Source: Platerodrilus igneus
Lineage: Eukaryota; Arthropoda; Insecta; Coleoptera; Lycidae
Assembly (NCBI GenBank): GCA_036346225.1
Contig: JARFIW010001323.1
Coordinates: 1,054,001 to 1,118,000 of the forward strand
Length of the DNA: 64,000 nt
Direction of reading: 5' to 3'
Shown here: piece by piece, positions 1-11,173 of the stretch
Layout: the number at the start of each line of letters is the position of its first letter
Position numbering within the stretch: position 1 is the first letter of the stretch
Notes under the pieces: generated by a model
Seen by the model: the letters and a program-made list of their open reading frames with translations, nothing else
What the model was told of the DNA's origin: nothing
Database searches by the model: none
Made by a program: the position numbers and the translations under genes

Positions 1-1345
1 GGTCTAAGAAAATGGGCTAATAATCACCAGGAAATTTTAGATGCCGTTCTGTTGAGACACTGCAAACTTCCGTTTGTTTTGAATTACGAGGAACACTCAA
101 TCAAGATTTTGGCGTTCAATATGATCTGTCTGAAAATTGTTTTTTATATGCCATTCGCTGAAATCCCACAGTGACGACAACGATGTATGTTGTCCAGAAT
201 CGCTAAAATTTATGATCTCATGAGTTGACTCAATCTGCTTACATTTTATGCAAAGGTACTAATCCAACTATATGGCTGCTGGCATTAAATTGGGATGAAC
301 AGCTTCCAATTTCTATTCAAGAAATGTGGATCTACTTTATCACAGATCTACCTGCGCTTGCTAGTATACAAATTCCAAGTTATATTCTAATCATTTATGC
401 AAACTTACGACAAATATTTGGACTTTGTGATAGGTCTTGAAAGGGCTACGCAGCAGTTGTTTACGTTCGGTTTGGAGAAATAGATAAGATTAGTGTTAAT
501 CTCGTAAATGCCAAAGGTAGAGGCGTTCCGCTTAAAACAATGAGTATTCCGCGCATACAATTGTCCGCTGCTGTTCTGTTAGGTCAATTGATTGACTCGA
601 TTATCCCATCTATTGATCAGGTCCAATTAACAAGTATACATTTGTTGTCAGATTCACTAATTATACTTGTTTGACTATGTACGCCACTGCATAGGTTGAA
701 AAGTGTTGTCGTATTTTTGGCTGCTAGCGATAGATTTGTGGCACACCGCGGATTGTTTCAATATACACAGTGACTGTGGCAAGTATTTTGTAGGCGCAGT
801 TAATCATTTTGCCGAAGTAACCAACTTCCTTAAGAATTCCAATCACGCTATGCGGACCATCATTTGTTAACAGAAACACAATGGAATTTCAATCCCTAAT
901 CGTCTCCTTACCTTGGTGGGATTTGGGAGGCACAAGTAAAGTCTGTCAAGCACCTTATACGTCGAATAATGGGTTTATTAGTTATTACCTTCGAGGAAAC
1001 GGAAATATTATTCGCTAAAGTTGAAGTTATACTAAATAGCAGTCCGCTAGGTTAAGTCCCCATTGACTCGCCCGATGACATTGATTTCCTTACACCTGGT
1101 CACTTTCTGATCCGGTTGACCGCCTGAAATTGATCTTGAATCTGAACCAGTTATTGGAACAAGCTACTAGAGCTTTTTGGAGGCGTTGATCTCAAGATTA
1201 TTTACACACACTCATAAAGGTTAGATGATCAAGTCTTCAACCAAACTTACAATTGGGTGAAGTGGTATTTACGAAACAAAAGAATAATCTATCGCTGTCG
1301 AGGCCCATTGGACGCGTAACAAAGCGACGGGGGTTTTCGGGTGGT
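1..1345 (+). pseudogene. BEL/Pao retrotransposon pol remnant (RNase H and integrase end)
   Basis: Several short reading-frame pieces in different plus frames resemble the second half of BEL/Pao pol. Bases 1-180 encode GLRKWANNHQEILDAVLLRH; 225-400 encode a segment with LALNWDEQLPISIQEMW, typical of the region before RNase H; about 500-630 encode AKGRGVPLKTMSIPRIQLSA, the BEL RNase H entry motif (usually PLK..TIPR.EL). Near 970-1110 TFEETEILFAKVEVILNSSP followed by SPDDIDFLTPGHFLI matches the end of the integrase core and its conserved tail, and about 1285-1345 encodes the NNLSLSRPIGRV-like C-terminal motif. Many stops and frameshifts separate the pieces, so this is an old dead copy. It begins outside the window. 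The clade assignment comes from motif order, not from a search. Confidence 0.8.
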
Positions 1346-1404
1346 ATGCTGCGTCCAAATGTAAATTTTAAGCGGTTTTCATTTCTGTTAATCTTAAAAG
1401 AACT

Positions 1405-1530
1405 GTTACGGTTGTAATTTCTCTTCTGTTACAGGTGAAACATTTTAAATTTTGACTTGCCCTCAAGGGGGCGGGGACCCCGTAAAAATAAAAGGGATGC
1501 GTCAGCTAGCTGAGTCCCTACAAATAATAA
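1405..1530 (+). repeat. LTR-like segment following the BEL/Pao remnant
   Basis: Downstream of the BEL/Pao integrase end lies a segment with a GC-rich core (GCGGGGACCCCG, self-complementary) and AAATTTTGACTTGCCCT upstream of it. A clearly related sequence sits alone at about 55115-55300 (AAATTTTGATTTGCCCTGA, then GACGGGGGTCCCCCT, then a shared AAGGGTGCGTC-like string and A-rich tail). Position directly after pol and recurrence as an isolated copy suggest an LTR or the 3' untranslated end of this BEL family. No second LTR in the window allows a boundary to be set. Confidence 0.5.
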
Positions 1531-1759
1531 TGAAAACAAAATAAAGAAACAATAAAAACTGCAAAACTAATAAATAACAAGATTTTCAACGAATATACTG
1601 CATTACATTATCACTTACCCTGAAAGGTCTTGTCTTCGTAAATGAGGGTTTATATCACGGTTTATATATTTTTTATTTTGTACATCTACAGTTAAATTAT
1701 TTTCAGATCTTTTATTATATAATAATTTATTAACTAAAGTCTTAATAATTACAACCCAG

Positions 1760-2870
1760 ACATACAGTTTTCAATAGAAGTAGAAAGCAACAACTCTGTT
1801 CCATTTTTAGACACTGTTAATAAGAAAAGATAATAAAATTATTACTGATTGGTGCGTAAACTTATTTTGTATATTAGTTCATGCATACAATAAAAAATTC
1901 GTTTTTCCTGGTTGACCAATTAAAAGATCTGTTTATCCCAAACGATTACGTATTAGTAAGCTTCGACTTGGAATTTATGTTTACCAATCTTGACAAGACT
2001 CTTATTGGAGAGCATTGACCTTTTTTGGGATGACATTGCACAATATACCAACATTTCCATCAACAGCTTCATTAATATTATAGAGTTCATATACGACAAT
2101 AGTTGTTTTTCTTTCAACAACATATATTACAAGCAAATAAAGGGCATGGCTATGGGCAACCCCGCATCTCCCATATTTGCGGAACTAGTGGTACATGTTC
2201 TAATTGAATCCATTATTAAGAAACTAGATTTCCCAATACCTATTCAACTAGTGTACGTTGACGATTTTCTTTTGTGCTTACCAAAAGATAAGATATATAT
2301 GACACATACCGCATTCAATTCGTAACACAAAGATTTAAAATTTACGATTGAAATTCAGTCCAAAAAAACTGCCATTTTTAGATTTACTACTCATAAGGCA
2401 CGATAACCATATTATTACAGATATATATCAAAAACCCACAACTTCTAATAGAATTATAAATTTCAAATTCTGCCACAATTTGACTCAAAAATTAGTCACT
2501 GTAAAGTCTGTTGTCCAAAAAATACATCGTCTGTGCAACGCGGAGTTCCTCAAAAAGAACTATTCTTTTTACATGACTTTTTTCAAAAACAACGGATACC
2601 CCACCGATTTATTAAACCGATGTTGGAAATCTAATCCCCCTGTTTCTATTAACAAGAATAAGACTCTTCAATATCCCAAACTAGCTTTTGTACCAAAACT
2701 GTCCAAAAAACTATCCAACATTTTGACGCCGACAATATTAAAATTAGCACCTATTATAAAAAAACAGACCAGACTCTATTTTCGAAAATACAAGACAAAA
2801 GCCAAAAGTTTGAAACACCCAACGTCATCTATAACATACCTTGTACAGGCTGCGATGGTCAATACATAGG
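1760..2870 (+). pseudogene. Penelope-like element reverse transcriptase remnant
   Basis: About 1940-2000 encodes a stretch ending FDLEFMFTNLDKTL, the first RT aspartate motif of Penelope-like elements (usually S.D..SLFTN.P). 1990-2325 then carries QIKGMAMGNPASPIFAEL and the catalytic box YVDDF, both diagnostic for this RT class. After a frameshift, 2348-2869 encodes LPFLDLLLIRHDN and IITDIYQKPT, the thumb region. A second copy of the same thumb motif (SVPFLD and IITDW) lies upstream at about 1763-1850, before RT motif 1, which fits the partial tandem arrangement known for Penelope-like elements. Stops and frameshifts make it inactive. Telomerase-like RT activity with target-primed insertion is family knowledge. 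Confidence 0.85.
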
Positions 2871-3147
2871 CCAAACGAAGCAGTTACTTATTAATAGAAT
2901 CAGGGGTCACAAATCCGATTGCAAAAATTCATGGCGTAATAATAAAGACTCCATAGCTTTGGTCGCTCATTATAAATCAAAAAAACATGAATTTGACTAC
3001 AAAAATACCTCTGTTTTAGCCGTAGAAGAAGATCTTACACGTCGTTTGTTTAAAGAAATGTTTTTATATATAAAGAAAAAAATTCAATTAATCAAAAAAT
3101 GGACACCCAAAATCTGTCTTCAATATACATTAATATTTTTAACTTAG
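2831..3147 (+). pseudogene. Penelope-like element GIY-YIG endonuclease domain
   Basis: In the frame of the 2959-3147 reading frame, but beginning upstream near 2831 without an ATG, the sequence encodes NVIYNIPCTGC followed by QYIGQT, then RIRGHK, a linker ending SIALVAHY and HEFDY. This is the GIY-YIG nuclease signature with the zinc-type CxxC spacer that Penelope-like elements place after the RT. In the living family it nicks target DNA during insertion. It is shifted by one frame from the upstream RT piece, so the original single protein is broken at about 2830-2870. The tail runs to a stop at 3145-3147. Confidence 0.8.
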
Positions 3148-3150
3148 CAT

Positions 3151-3564
3151 AACCAACCTACCATTAACTTTATAATACTAACTATAACCATAAGTGTATT
3201 CTCCGCTAACTAACATTTAGAAAATTTTATATTATATATTCTTTCTACACTAACAACAATTTATACTAACCCAACCGGTCGCTTATATCTTTATGTTGAT
3301 ACCAATAACACACGTTTTAATTAGATTGTAACGTTTAGGTCTAGTCATTTATTTTTAACTATTTAAGTATTAAGGTACGTATTTTTAACAAATTTTAATT
3401 TATACTTAGTTGTTCTTTTTATAGCTGTGATAATGTGAATAAATTTCACGAAACGATAGCATACAATTCGAATTTTTAATTTTTATACTTCAGCCCTCAG
3501 TAACCGTAATCAGTTTTTATAAAAATAAATATGCAGGACATGAACATGATATTATTCAATATCA

Positions 3565-3567
<3 letters not shown>
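3151..3567 (+). other. AT-rich stretch, no gene seen
   Basis: Probably the 3' untranslated tail of the Penelope-like element and neighbouring spacer. I see no coding or RNA signature. Confidence 0.3.

Positions 3568-3621
<54 letters not shown>
3568..3621. repeat. (AT)n microsatellite
   Basis: About 27 uninterrupted TA units. The apparent reading frames on both strands here (runs of Ile-Tyr) are products of the microsatellite and not genes. Confidence 0.95.
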
Positions 3622-3624
<3 letters not shown>

Positions 3625-4666
3625 GGGCTGGTGAGTCTGCTAGTTCAGAAGTAACTTTCCATACTCTATGCACTTTAACTTGTCTACTTAATATTATCAT
3701 TCTTATCTTTATTTTTATTATTTGTTTTCATTTTCTTTTTTTGTCCCGATGTAATCTCTTACAAAAATGGGCAAAACGTCGACTTTAGTTTATAAGATGG
3801 CACGGTCCCAACCCGGAACCATAAATATTTATAATAGAATTGGTTTATTTAAATTCTTGTGGTTTTAAGTAATTTGAAATAAAAATACAGATTTAATTAC
3901 CATACTTGATTTGTAAATACTGTTTGATAAGAAATAAAGATTCTGCAAGGTATTCTCATAACAAACTAGTTCATTGAAAATTAAATACTATTGATTTCCT
4001 ATCTAATTGATCTTGCGTAACGCATCGCGTTACAGTACCATTACCTATAATTTAGATATTTCTACTCATGATAAATTGGTCGTGTTGCTATCTTGTGCAA
4101 AATCTCTTTTGTGTGATAGGTCTTGTTTGTAAGTGTAAGTTGTATAGAATAGATTGATACCGCGCTCGCATTTGTATGCCACGCTAATTAATATACAAGC
4201 TGCAAGCAACGTCCATAATTCTCATTTATAAAGTTTTATAACGTTCACTTATGACACGTGCTCGGTAAATGATACAATCTTTTCGTATGCTACCAGTTGT
4301 CGAGGAATACAAACCACTCAACTACAGTTTGTTGCCACTAAGGGTTTAGAACAACATCTACTAGAGCAGCAGTTAGGATCCATTCGGATGCAACAATTGG
4401 TAAGTATTTTTGTTGTGTGTGTCATTCACAAAAGACTACGCCTTATACGCCATATACAGTCCTTTTATTCAATTTATTTGGGACAGTTAAATCTAGATTG
4501 CGAAAGCTTGCCCAATAGGAGGAATTTTGCCATTTAGAATAGAAAAAATAAAGTGATATAATGTGCATAATTGCGCCAACGAAAGAAACATTTTTTCACT
4601 AGTGTAATTTACTTCCACCAAACATTAATTAAATGATGAAGGAACGAATTTTTAAAAACATTTGTG
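3622..4666. other. Intergenic, no gene seen
   Basis: AT-rich sequence with stops in all frames. Nothing recognisable apart from scattered poly-T tracts. Confidence 0.3.
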
Positions 4667-6221
4667 CAGCACGGGTACGATTTTTTGACCCGGTGACCCG
4701 TAATCAGACTGACCCGGGACCCGGTAACTCCAAATCACCCAAACTGGCACGGTGACCCGAAGTGATCCGGGAACCAAACTGACCCGGTGGCCCGAAGTGA
4801 CTTGAACTGTTCTCCCAAATGCGCAACTTTTTTCTAATTTAACAGTTCTTGTAACTCTTACTGGTTCCGAGATCGCAATGGTGCCGGTGATAAGAAAACA
4901 ATCTGTAGATGTGTTTTGTTTTGTAATGTTTGAATAAATTTGAGGTGTTCTTGTTGATTAGGTACTAATATTCTAACTCTTATAAAAATATAGAAACATT
5001 GCAATTCAACTGAAAATTATTACGTATATGAATGAGTTAAAGGAAAAATTTAGCATTGACTGTTATAATTGATGATTAAATAAATGTTGCCGCCCTGTGT
5101 GCCAAACTGTTAACCGTTAAACAATTTTAAAATAATTTTTATGCCCCTTGTCGTATGTATTATGTACTTATTTGTTTAGGCAGTCCTGTTATTTTACTGA
5201 CTGGTATTTAAGTATTACAGCAACCGGGTTTCTACGCGGATGTCAATGTCAAGAGCATAAACTGCTAACACACCTGGTCAAAACCTATTACACTACTCTT
5301 GGTGATAGTTTATATGGTCGATAAAACAGTTTGCAAGTATTACACTTTAGATGGTGATACATTTATATGGTGATAGATCTTAAAAGTCGGTAATACAGTT
5401 ACCAAAGTTCATAAGATACATCGGGCAAGCGCAATGTATACGGAAGCAGACTACGCCTCTAGCGGAGAAAGCGCGAACCTTATTACAGATTTGGGCGCGG
5501 TCATCTACCATGACGTCACCACTGCCAAATTACATTGCGTAATAATCACAAAATTTACATACATATAAGATATAAGATAATTTACTCACGATAGGTCCAG
5601 TTTTTCCCCAGGTACGCCTATCATCCTTCCGGGTCGATAAAGATGGTATTGCTCCGGGCTCCGGTGGTGTTGGCTGAGCATGGACATCCGGGTCATCTCT
5701 GGTCGTGGGCTGCTCCAGGGTAGTATCATATTTCTATATGCAGGGGAACAATAAGGAAGAGGTTAATTAGGTAAAGACACACAAAGATAAGCAAGGCAAG
5801 GGAATCTGCATAATAAGATAAGATACGATACCGGCACGACTACTTCACTTGAAGATCAAAGGAAAACAGCCCCGTTTCAAAGCGTCACCAAAACTCATCC
5901 CCACTCTTTGTCTAGTATTGGTCCACCCTCTAGGGACACGCACACTGCGCAAATGCACTACTATGACGTACGGAAGTATCGCCTAGTCTATTTAAAATTC
6001 TCGCGCACCGCGTATTTGAAATTATGGCGCGAAACTCCCGTATATCAAAACTTAACCTAAAACAATGTTTAAGTGGCAATGGCACGTAACAAACCAGGTG
6101 ACCTGATCACCGAGTCAATACTGGGTCAATACCGGGTCAGCGGGTCACCGGACCAATACCAGGTTACATGCCTGACCCGGTGACCAGGTGACCCGACAAA
6201 AAGTGACCCGGTCCAACACTG
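4667..6221. mobile_element. Composite repeat with GACCC-rich inverted ends
   Basis: Two blocks rich in GACCCGG / CCGGGTC units, 4676-4815 and 6098-6215, lie in roughly inverted relation. The outer edges start CAGCACGGGTACGA on the left and, on the complement, CAGTGTTGGACCGGGT on the right, both followed by T-rich sequence and then GGTGACC. CAG termini and CG-rich simple subterminal repeats are reminiscent of hAT termini (compare 22929-26550), but I could not find matching 8-bp target duplications. The interior holds an unrelated LTR-like repeat and no coding sequence. Confidence 0.5.
5385..6091 (-). repeat. LTR-like repeat, copy 1 (see 35138-35919)
   Basis: The complement begins TGTTACGTGCC at 6091 and runs to about 5385. 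It aligns along nearly its whole length with 35138-35919: shared pieces include GGAGTTTCGCGC / GGAAGTTTCGCGC, TTTGATCTTCAAG, TATCGTATC, a CCATCTTTA stretch, TGACGTCA and ATCTGTAATAAGGTT. The right-hand start is identical in both copies, which supports a real element end; the other edge is vaguer. No open reading frame. Best reading is a solo LTR or an untranslated promoter-bearing segment of an unidentified retroelement. Confidence 0.65.
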
Positions 6222-9200
6222 GTGATATAATCAAACAAATAGGAAAAAAATTGAAACTTTTAAAATACAATGCTATCGGAGGATTTTGAAAATTAACTGG
6301 ACAGGCAGGACACAAGTAAATAGGTATTGAAATATATTCCTGAAGAACGGTCTGCTTGGGGAAATATAGGAAAGAGAAGGTATCGATTGGTAGTCCATCA
6401 ATTACGACATCCAGAATTTATATCACTGACAATATAAGGAAGTTAAATGGAACAAATTGTGCTGGTAGACAACCACTTAAATATCTTACACAAATTACAA
6501 ATGATGTGAGTTTTGCCAGATATATTGACATGAAGCAATGGACGCAGAATGAAAACGGTTAGGAGTCGCATCAAAGCAGTCAACTGACTGATGACTAAAA
6601 AAATATAGTTATGTAAATATAAGCTTTAAAATTCGAACTTAATATACCGCGTTTGGACTCACTTACACGTATTTATTTGTGATTGGTTAGCGTAGTTGCT
6701 TTCTCTTAAGAGTTGTCCACTCAACTATTTAAAAAAAGTTTTGTACGAATTCTAAAATCTTTGACGAGTTGTAGATAATATGAATGTGGTTTTATTTTCT
6801 ATAAAAACTGTATATATTGACCTCAAAAAGGACGTGCAAATATATATTTTTTTTATTTAAATTAAGTGTGCAAAAAGTTATATTATCTCTTAATAATTAA
6901 CATTTTAATTATTAGTAAGCACGACGAAATAAGTCATGCTAATAAGTCTCTCACCGTATACGTAAAACACGATGCTAAATCGCGTGCTTTACGCCTCAAG
7001 AGTACTTAATTAACAATTAGGAAGTTGTACAATTATGAAAATCTAAACTTGCGAAGCAAATAAAACAGAAACTCAGACGCGCTTCATGATTTTAGTACAT
7101 ATTGTAATAGAAGCAGTGGAAACTTTACTTATTAATGTAGAATAATTCTAGTACTATTTGGGGTGCTACAGAAAAGAATGAGAATTTTCCATCAAGTTTC
7201 TTTGTGGCACCTAAAGCGCTCGTGGATGGAATAACAAACAATCGAAATAGGACACATGTGTATGTATGTGTCCGTGCATTTTCAGTTTCAAAAGAAATGT
7301 TTCTACCCCTAGTATGCTTGTATATTCACAAGGGAGAAATTTTCTTAGCACTTTAGTTGATGCCCTAATAACTAGAAGTCTGTCAACCCATGTGCACCTT
7401 ACAGAAAACTTGAGTTTTGCTTAAAGTTAATTTTGGTGAATGAAAAGGCTCTGTCAAAAAAACAAACGACAGAAAAATTTTAAAAGAATGAGTTTGATTT
7501 GCAGAATCAAAGTCACGCTTCCTAAAAATAAGGGTTTATAGATATTTACGAGTTCCCCATCCCTGTAGACGCGAATACATTCAAATCCTGTCAAAGCCCT
7601 GACATCACCAACCAAAGCTTACTACCACCCCTTAAAGTCCCAAAGGCTCGATCTCATAGCATTCCTAACACTTTTCGTATAAATTTTCCTTAAAATTATT
7701 GCTTCTTTGTATTTATTGCCTGAATAAATCCAAATCAAAGTGAGCTCTGATAGGAAACGCTATTTCTACAGCAAAAGATTTTTGTTTGTTATATTACTTG
7801 AGGAAAACTACAAAATCCATTACCAATTAAATTACGCGCAAGATACTGTTCATTATTTACAGAATCTTCACCTTTTTATATGACTTATTTAAATATAACA
7901 CATGGCAGATTAATCAGGTGTTTCCGGTACTTGTATTTTTAGCAAAACTGTAGTTAAACTTTTAAATGTATTATAAAATAGATGTTACAAAAGCTTGTAT
8001 TTATGATAGCTAGTAGGAGTTTTCATTATTTTACGTCTACATTGTTTTTCAGATGCTGAGATGCCTATAAAAATTTATCAAAAGAGATGGAGGGAATATG
8101 TATGAAGAAATGCCTTCTTACATAATTCAGCTTTATTCCAGAATTCATGGTCGAGTAAATCCTAGCGAGAGAATATGACGGACTTTTCAGAAGCTCACCG
8201 GAATATTTGGAACAAGACAGACCATGTGTATTCCTAAAAACAATATTACCAAGTCTATAAGGGATTTTGAACGGGCGTTATTTATATGAGTGAGTTTATC
8301 TATTACACGGAGACATTAGTTTGTTGGTATTGACTTCAAAATGATAAAAAAACTTTATTTGAAATTTAAAATGAGCAAAATGTATTATTCGACAGGCTTT
8401 TTAAACTCTGTTAGTGTTTTCTCATTTTTCTCATCAGATTCCTTACTTGTAGATTTTTCTCTTTCATAAAAGTTATTTAATATGAGAAACAACATAAATC
8501 TTAAAAAATAATAATACTACGAACTATCTGTAAATATCAGAAGTGTAAAAATTGCTTATAAATACTATTTATAAAACCAAATTGGTTCTTATTTTTGAAA
8601 AATATGTTACTTATTACATAAATAACTATTCTGCAAAATGAACAATCTTGGATATTTAAATACTTAAGATAAGAACCACTTTACTTGTTATTCTTAAACT
8701 TGTTGACTTTATAAACCTGGCTTTTCATCAAACCAGTTCTGTAGTTTTACGTTTCCAGATCATAGTAAGGTCTTTCAGTGCGTGAATCATTAAATTAGTC
8801 ACTTGATCGGAAAATCTTATCACAAAGTTACTATGATTGTTACAAACTCCCAAACCTTTACTTTAGAAAATTTAACAGCTCAAACATATGAGAGATATAA
8901 CATATTGTCACTTACGATTATGCCCTTCTTCAGCGGAGTTGATTTCTCAGGTTCTCGTGGTCCAGTTCTCGGCAGGTTTATGATGTGGGGCTTGCTGGTA
9001 GTAGCAATAGTGCCCTAAAAGAAGAGATAAAGGAGGTGGGAAAGATAAACGAGCATGAACTACAACATGCGCGACAACGACACCTCCGAAAACAGTCATT
9101 TTTCGTCAATTCCGGTACTGATGTGATCAATTTAGATTCATGTAAATTACCTCCATCGTTTTAACACTTATTCATCATCTCACGAAATTGCTTATTCAAA

Positions 9201-9311
9201 TGGCCTGATGTCCTTCAATCAATTGGAATAGAGAACCTCGACACTCCAATAATGCGTCTTTACACTACACTTCTTGGAAAGCGATAAAAAATCCTAGAGC
9301 AGTAGGTAGGT
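6222..9311. other. Intergenic, no gene seen
   Basis: A 68-codon frame at 6356-6562, ending shortly before CAACTGACTGATGACTAA, has a faint resemblance to the tail of a LINE protein but is not assignable. Short frames near 8803-9018 show no recognisable motif. Confidence 0.3.
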
Positions 9312-9840
9312 AAGGCCGGTCCTAATTCAAAACGCGACAGACGTACTTTGCATGTGTAGAATACACCTGCACCGTTTTGAATTAGGATCGGCCCTATATA
9401 ATTTCAATGTAAAATAGTCGTGAAAACATTTCAATGTAAAATAGTTGTGAAAACATGAATTCTTATATACTTTCAATGTAAAATACTTGTGGGCACGTTT
9501 TGAATTAGGATCGGCTTTATATTACTTTCAATGACACGTATGTTGAAAAATGTAAGTGCAGAGAAGAATGTGTGTAGCTGTTTTGAATTCGGTTTTCTAG
9601 CGAGAAGTTACACGTGCACCGTTTTGAATTAGGATCGGCGTTATATACTTTTAATGTAAAATGTGAAAACCTGAATTCTTTTCAAATGTAAAATACTTGT
9701 GGGCACGTTTTGAATTAGGATCGGCTTTATATTACTTTAAACATATTTCAAACACACGTATGTTGAAAAATGTAAGTGCAGAGAAAATGTGTTAGATGTT
9801 TTGAATTTGGTTTTCTAGCTAGAAGTTATAAAGTATGACA
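9312..9840. repeat. Tandem and inverted copies of a GAATTAGGATCGGC repeat
   Basis: The string CGTTTTGAATTAGGATCGGC occurs at 9373, 9496, 9620 and 9706, and in inverted form at 9314-9333. A larger unit of roughly 230 bp (including TGAAAACATGAATTC-like, AAATACTTGTGGGCACG and ACGTATGTTGAAAAATG) is present twice, about 9400-9619 and 9620-9835. The inverted pair 9312-9394 could form a hairpin with stems of about 20 bp. One more inverted copy of the long unit lies at 12335-12420, on the far side of the two small genes. Confidence 0.85.
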
Positions 9841-9872
9841 GATGCAAAATATCGCATTCAAGTCAATTGTGT

Positions 9873-9899
9873 TTAATTAAAGTGGATTCTGATTTATGT
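9873..9899 (+). repeat. 27-bp direct repeat, left copy
   Basis: TTAATTAAAGTGGATTCTGA followed by TTTATGT. A near-identical copy (one substitution, plus a short indel) lies at 10424-10451. The pair brackets the 98-codon gene, so it may mark a duplication or a shared regulatory or insertion unit. Confidence 0.6.
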
Positions 9900-10004
9900 T
9901 TAGAGGCTGCAAATACACATTTGCCGGTTTCAATTCAAAATGTGTTCACTCTTGTGATAGGTTGAAAAGTGGGTTGGCAAAGTACGCAGATGGTGGTAAT
10001 CTGC

Positions 10005-10013
10005 TATATAAGG
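10005..10013 (+). promoter_or_regulatory. TATA box of the 98-aa gene
   Basis: TATATAAGG lies 44 bases upstream of the ATG at 10057. A start site about 25-30 bases downstream would fall near AGTCAAAG (about 10039), leaving a short leader. This is an inference from spacing. Confidence 0.5.
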
Positions 10014-10056
10014 AGATTGCTCCTAATATTAATTTAATTAGTCAAAGAAAAGCAAT

Positions 10057-10353
10057 ATGGATTTTAATACTCTTAATAAAACCACATATCGCAAACCTTA
10101 TGTAAATTCAAAAGATCTTGTAGTGAATAAGAGGTTTGAAGTTTTAAAAGTGGAAACAATCAAGACAAAATATGGAGAAAGAGTATTAGTGGAAACAGAA
10201 GAGTTCAAGAGTATATTGCCATTGAGATATTTTGAATACCTTCAAGCACATGGAGTGAAACAATTAAATGAAAGTATTGGCTCGAACAAACACGTATACA
10301 TAACTAGTAAGGGATCGATCGGTCTAACTGTCAACATAGAATTTTCAGAATAA
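10057..10353 (+). CDS. 98-aa protein, intact, unknown; possible OB-fold-like nucleic-acid binding
   Basis: Intact frame from ATG at 10057 to TAA, with a TATA box upstream and no disruptions, unlike most coding remnants nearby. The protein starts MDFNTLNKTTYRKPYV and has a central KVETIKTKYGERVLVETEEF stretch followed by LPLRYFEYL, then a basic-poor tail with VYITSKGSIGLTVNIEF. The pattern (VxTKYGxRVxVE, then LPxRYxxYL) resembles small beta-rich, OB-fold-like proteins that I associate with insect mobile elements, but I cannot name a family with certainty. No signal peptide or membrane segment. It is convergent with the two-exon gene at 10556-11173 and is bracketed by 27-bp direct repeats. The nucleic-acid binding idea is inference. 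Confidence 0.65.
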   Translation: MDFNTLNKTTYRKPYVNSKDLVVNKRFEVLKVETIKTKYGERVLVETEEFKSILPLRYFEYLQAHGVKQLNESIGSNKHVYITSKGSIGLTVNIEFSE

Positions 10354-10423
10354 TATGTCACTAATTTAAGAAATTAGTTTATTATTATAACATATCTAAG
10401 TCGATTGTATAAAGAATGATGTA

Positions 10424-10451
10424 TTAAATTAAAGTGGGTTCTGATTTATGT
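10424..10451 (+). repeat. 27-bp direct repeat, right copy
   Basis: TTAAATTAAAGTGGGTTCTG followed by ATTTATGT, the partner of 9873-9899, located about 70 bases after the stop of the 98-aa gene. Confidence 0.6.
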
Positions 10452-10555
10452 GCGTTTTACTTTGAGTTTACTACCTTGTTTAGAGAAAGTCTTGTTTCAA
10501 AAGAGAAACTTTTATAAAATACTTTTTTATTTTACAAATTGTTGAATATTTTGAT

Positions 10556-11173
10556 CTAACTATTTATAAATGAAAAAGTATTTATTAACTCCCGTTCTTG
10601 AAGTTTCTGCTGCTCCCTCGCTGTTAGTTCCTCTCTTTTTGCTTTATTATTTCTAGCTAAATATATACGACGCAGTAGCTTCTCTCCACGCTTTTTAAAT
10701 GCGTTAAGCAACTCTACTGTGTCATCTTCGTAGGATTTGTCATCTTCACAGCAAACAGCCATATTAGATTCTGTACATAACTTTTTCATAGCCGACATGT
10801 TTTTGCCTGATCTGTGAGTATAACATAAAAGATTATTGTAGGTTCACCTTTTCTTTTGTATACTACCTGATGTTTCTGAGAGGATCAGAGTGTGTCAACG
10901 ATCCTACGATAGCCTCAGAATTTCCAGAATGGTTTTTTGATCTAATGTAACTTATAAATTAGTACTGTTTTAAAAACACATGTATAAATGTGAAAAAAGC
11001 ACTTACCGTGATATATCTATTAAGCCACTATCAAAAATAGCAGCAGTGTTGAGTTGAGGCGAAGAACAACCAAAAACTTCTTTAATCACGTCTTCGTCAG
11101 AATGTAATATAAATTGCTCTAGAACTTTTACGTTGGTACTATTACAATTTTTGATTGATGATAAGTTACTCAT
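10556..11173 (-). CDS. Two-exon gene, 140-aa unknown protein
   Basis: Exon 1 runs from ATG at 11173 to 11007 (starts MSNLSSIKNCNSTNVKVLEQ, ends LIDIS plus two bases) and stops at a strong donor CG|GTAAGT. The acceptor TACTCACAG ends at 10812, and exon 2 (10811-10556) joins in frame through a CGA arginine codon to SGKNMSAMKKLC. The intron is 195 bp, ordinary for insects. The predicted protein has an acidic middle (CCEDDKSYEDD) and a basic helical C-terminal third (KKRGEKLLRRIYLARNNKAK) that could form a coiled coil or bind nucleic acid. I do not recognise the family. No disruption was found, so it may have been functional recently. It lies in the repeat-rich module left of the Polinton and is convergent with the 98-aa gene. 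Confidence 0.6.

Noticed and set aside
3497..3788. Opposed open frames rich in Ile-Tyr across the AT microsatellite
   Set aside because: The translation is that of (TATA)n with flanking noise; both strands are open for the same reason.
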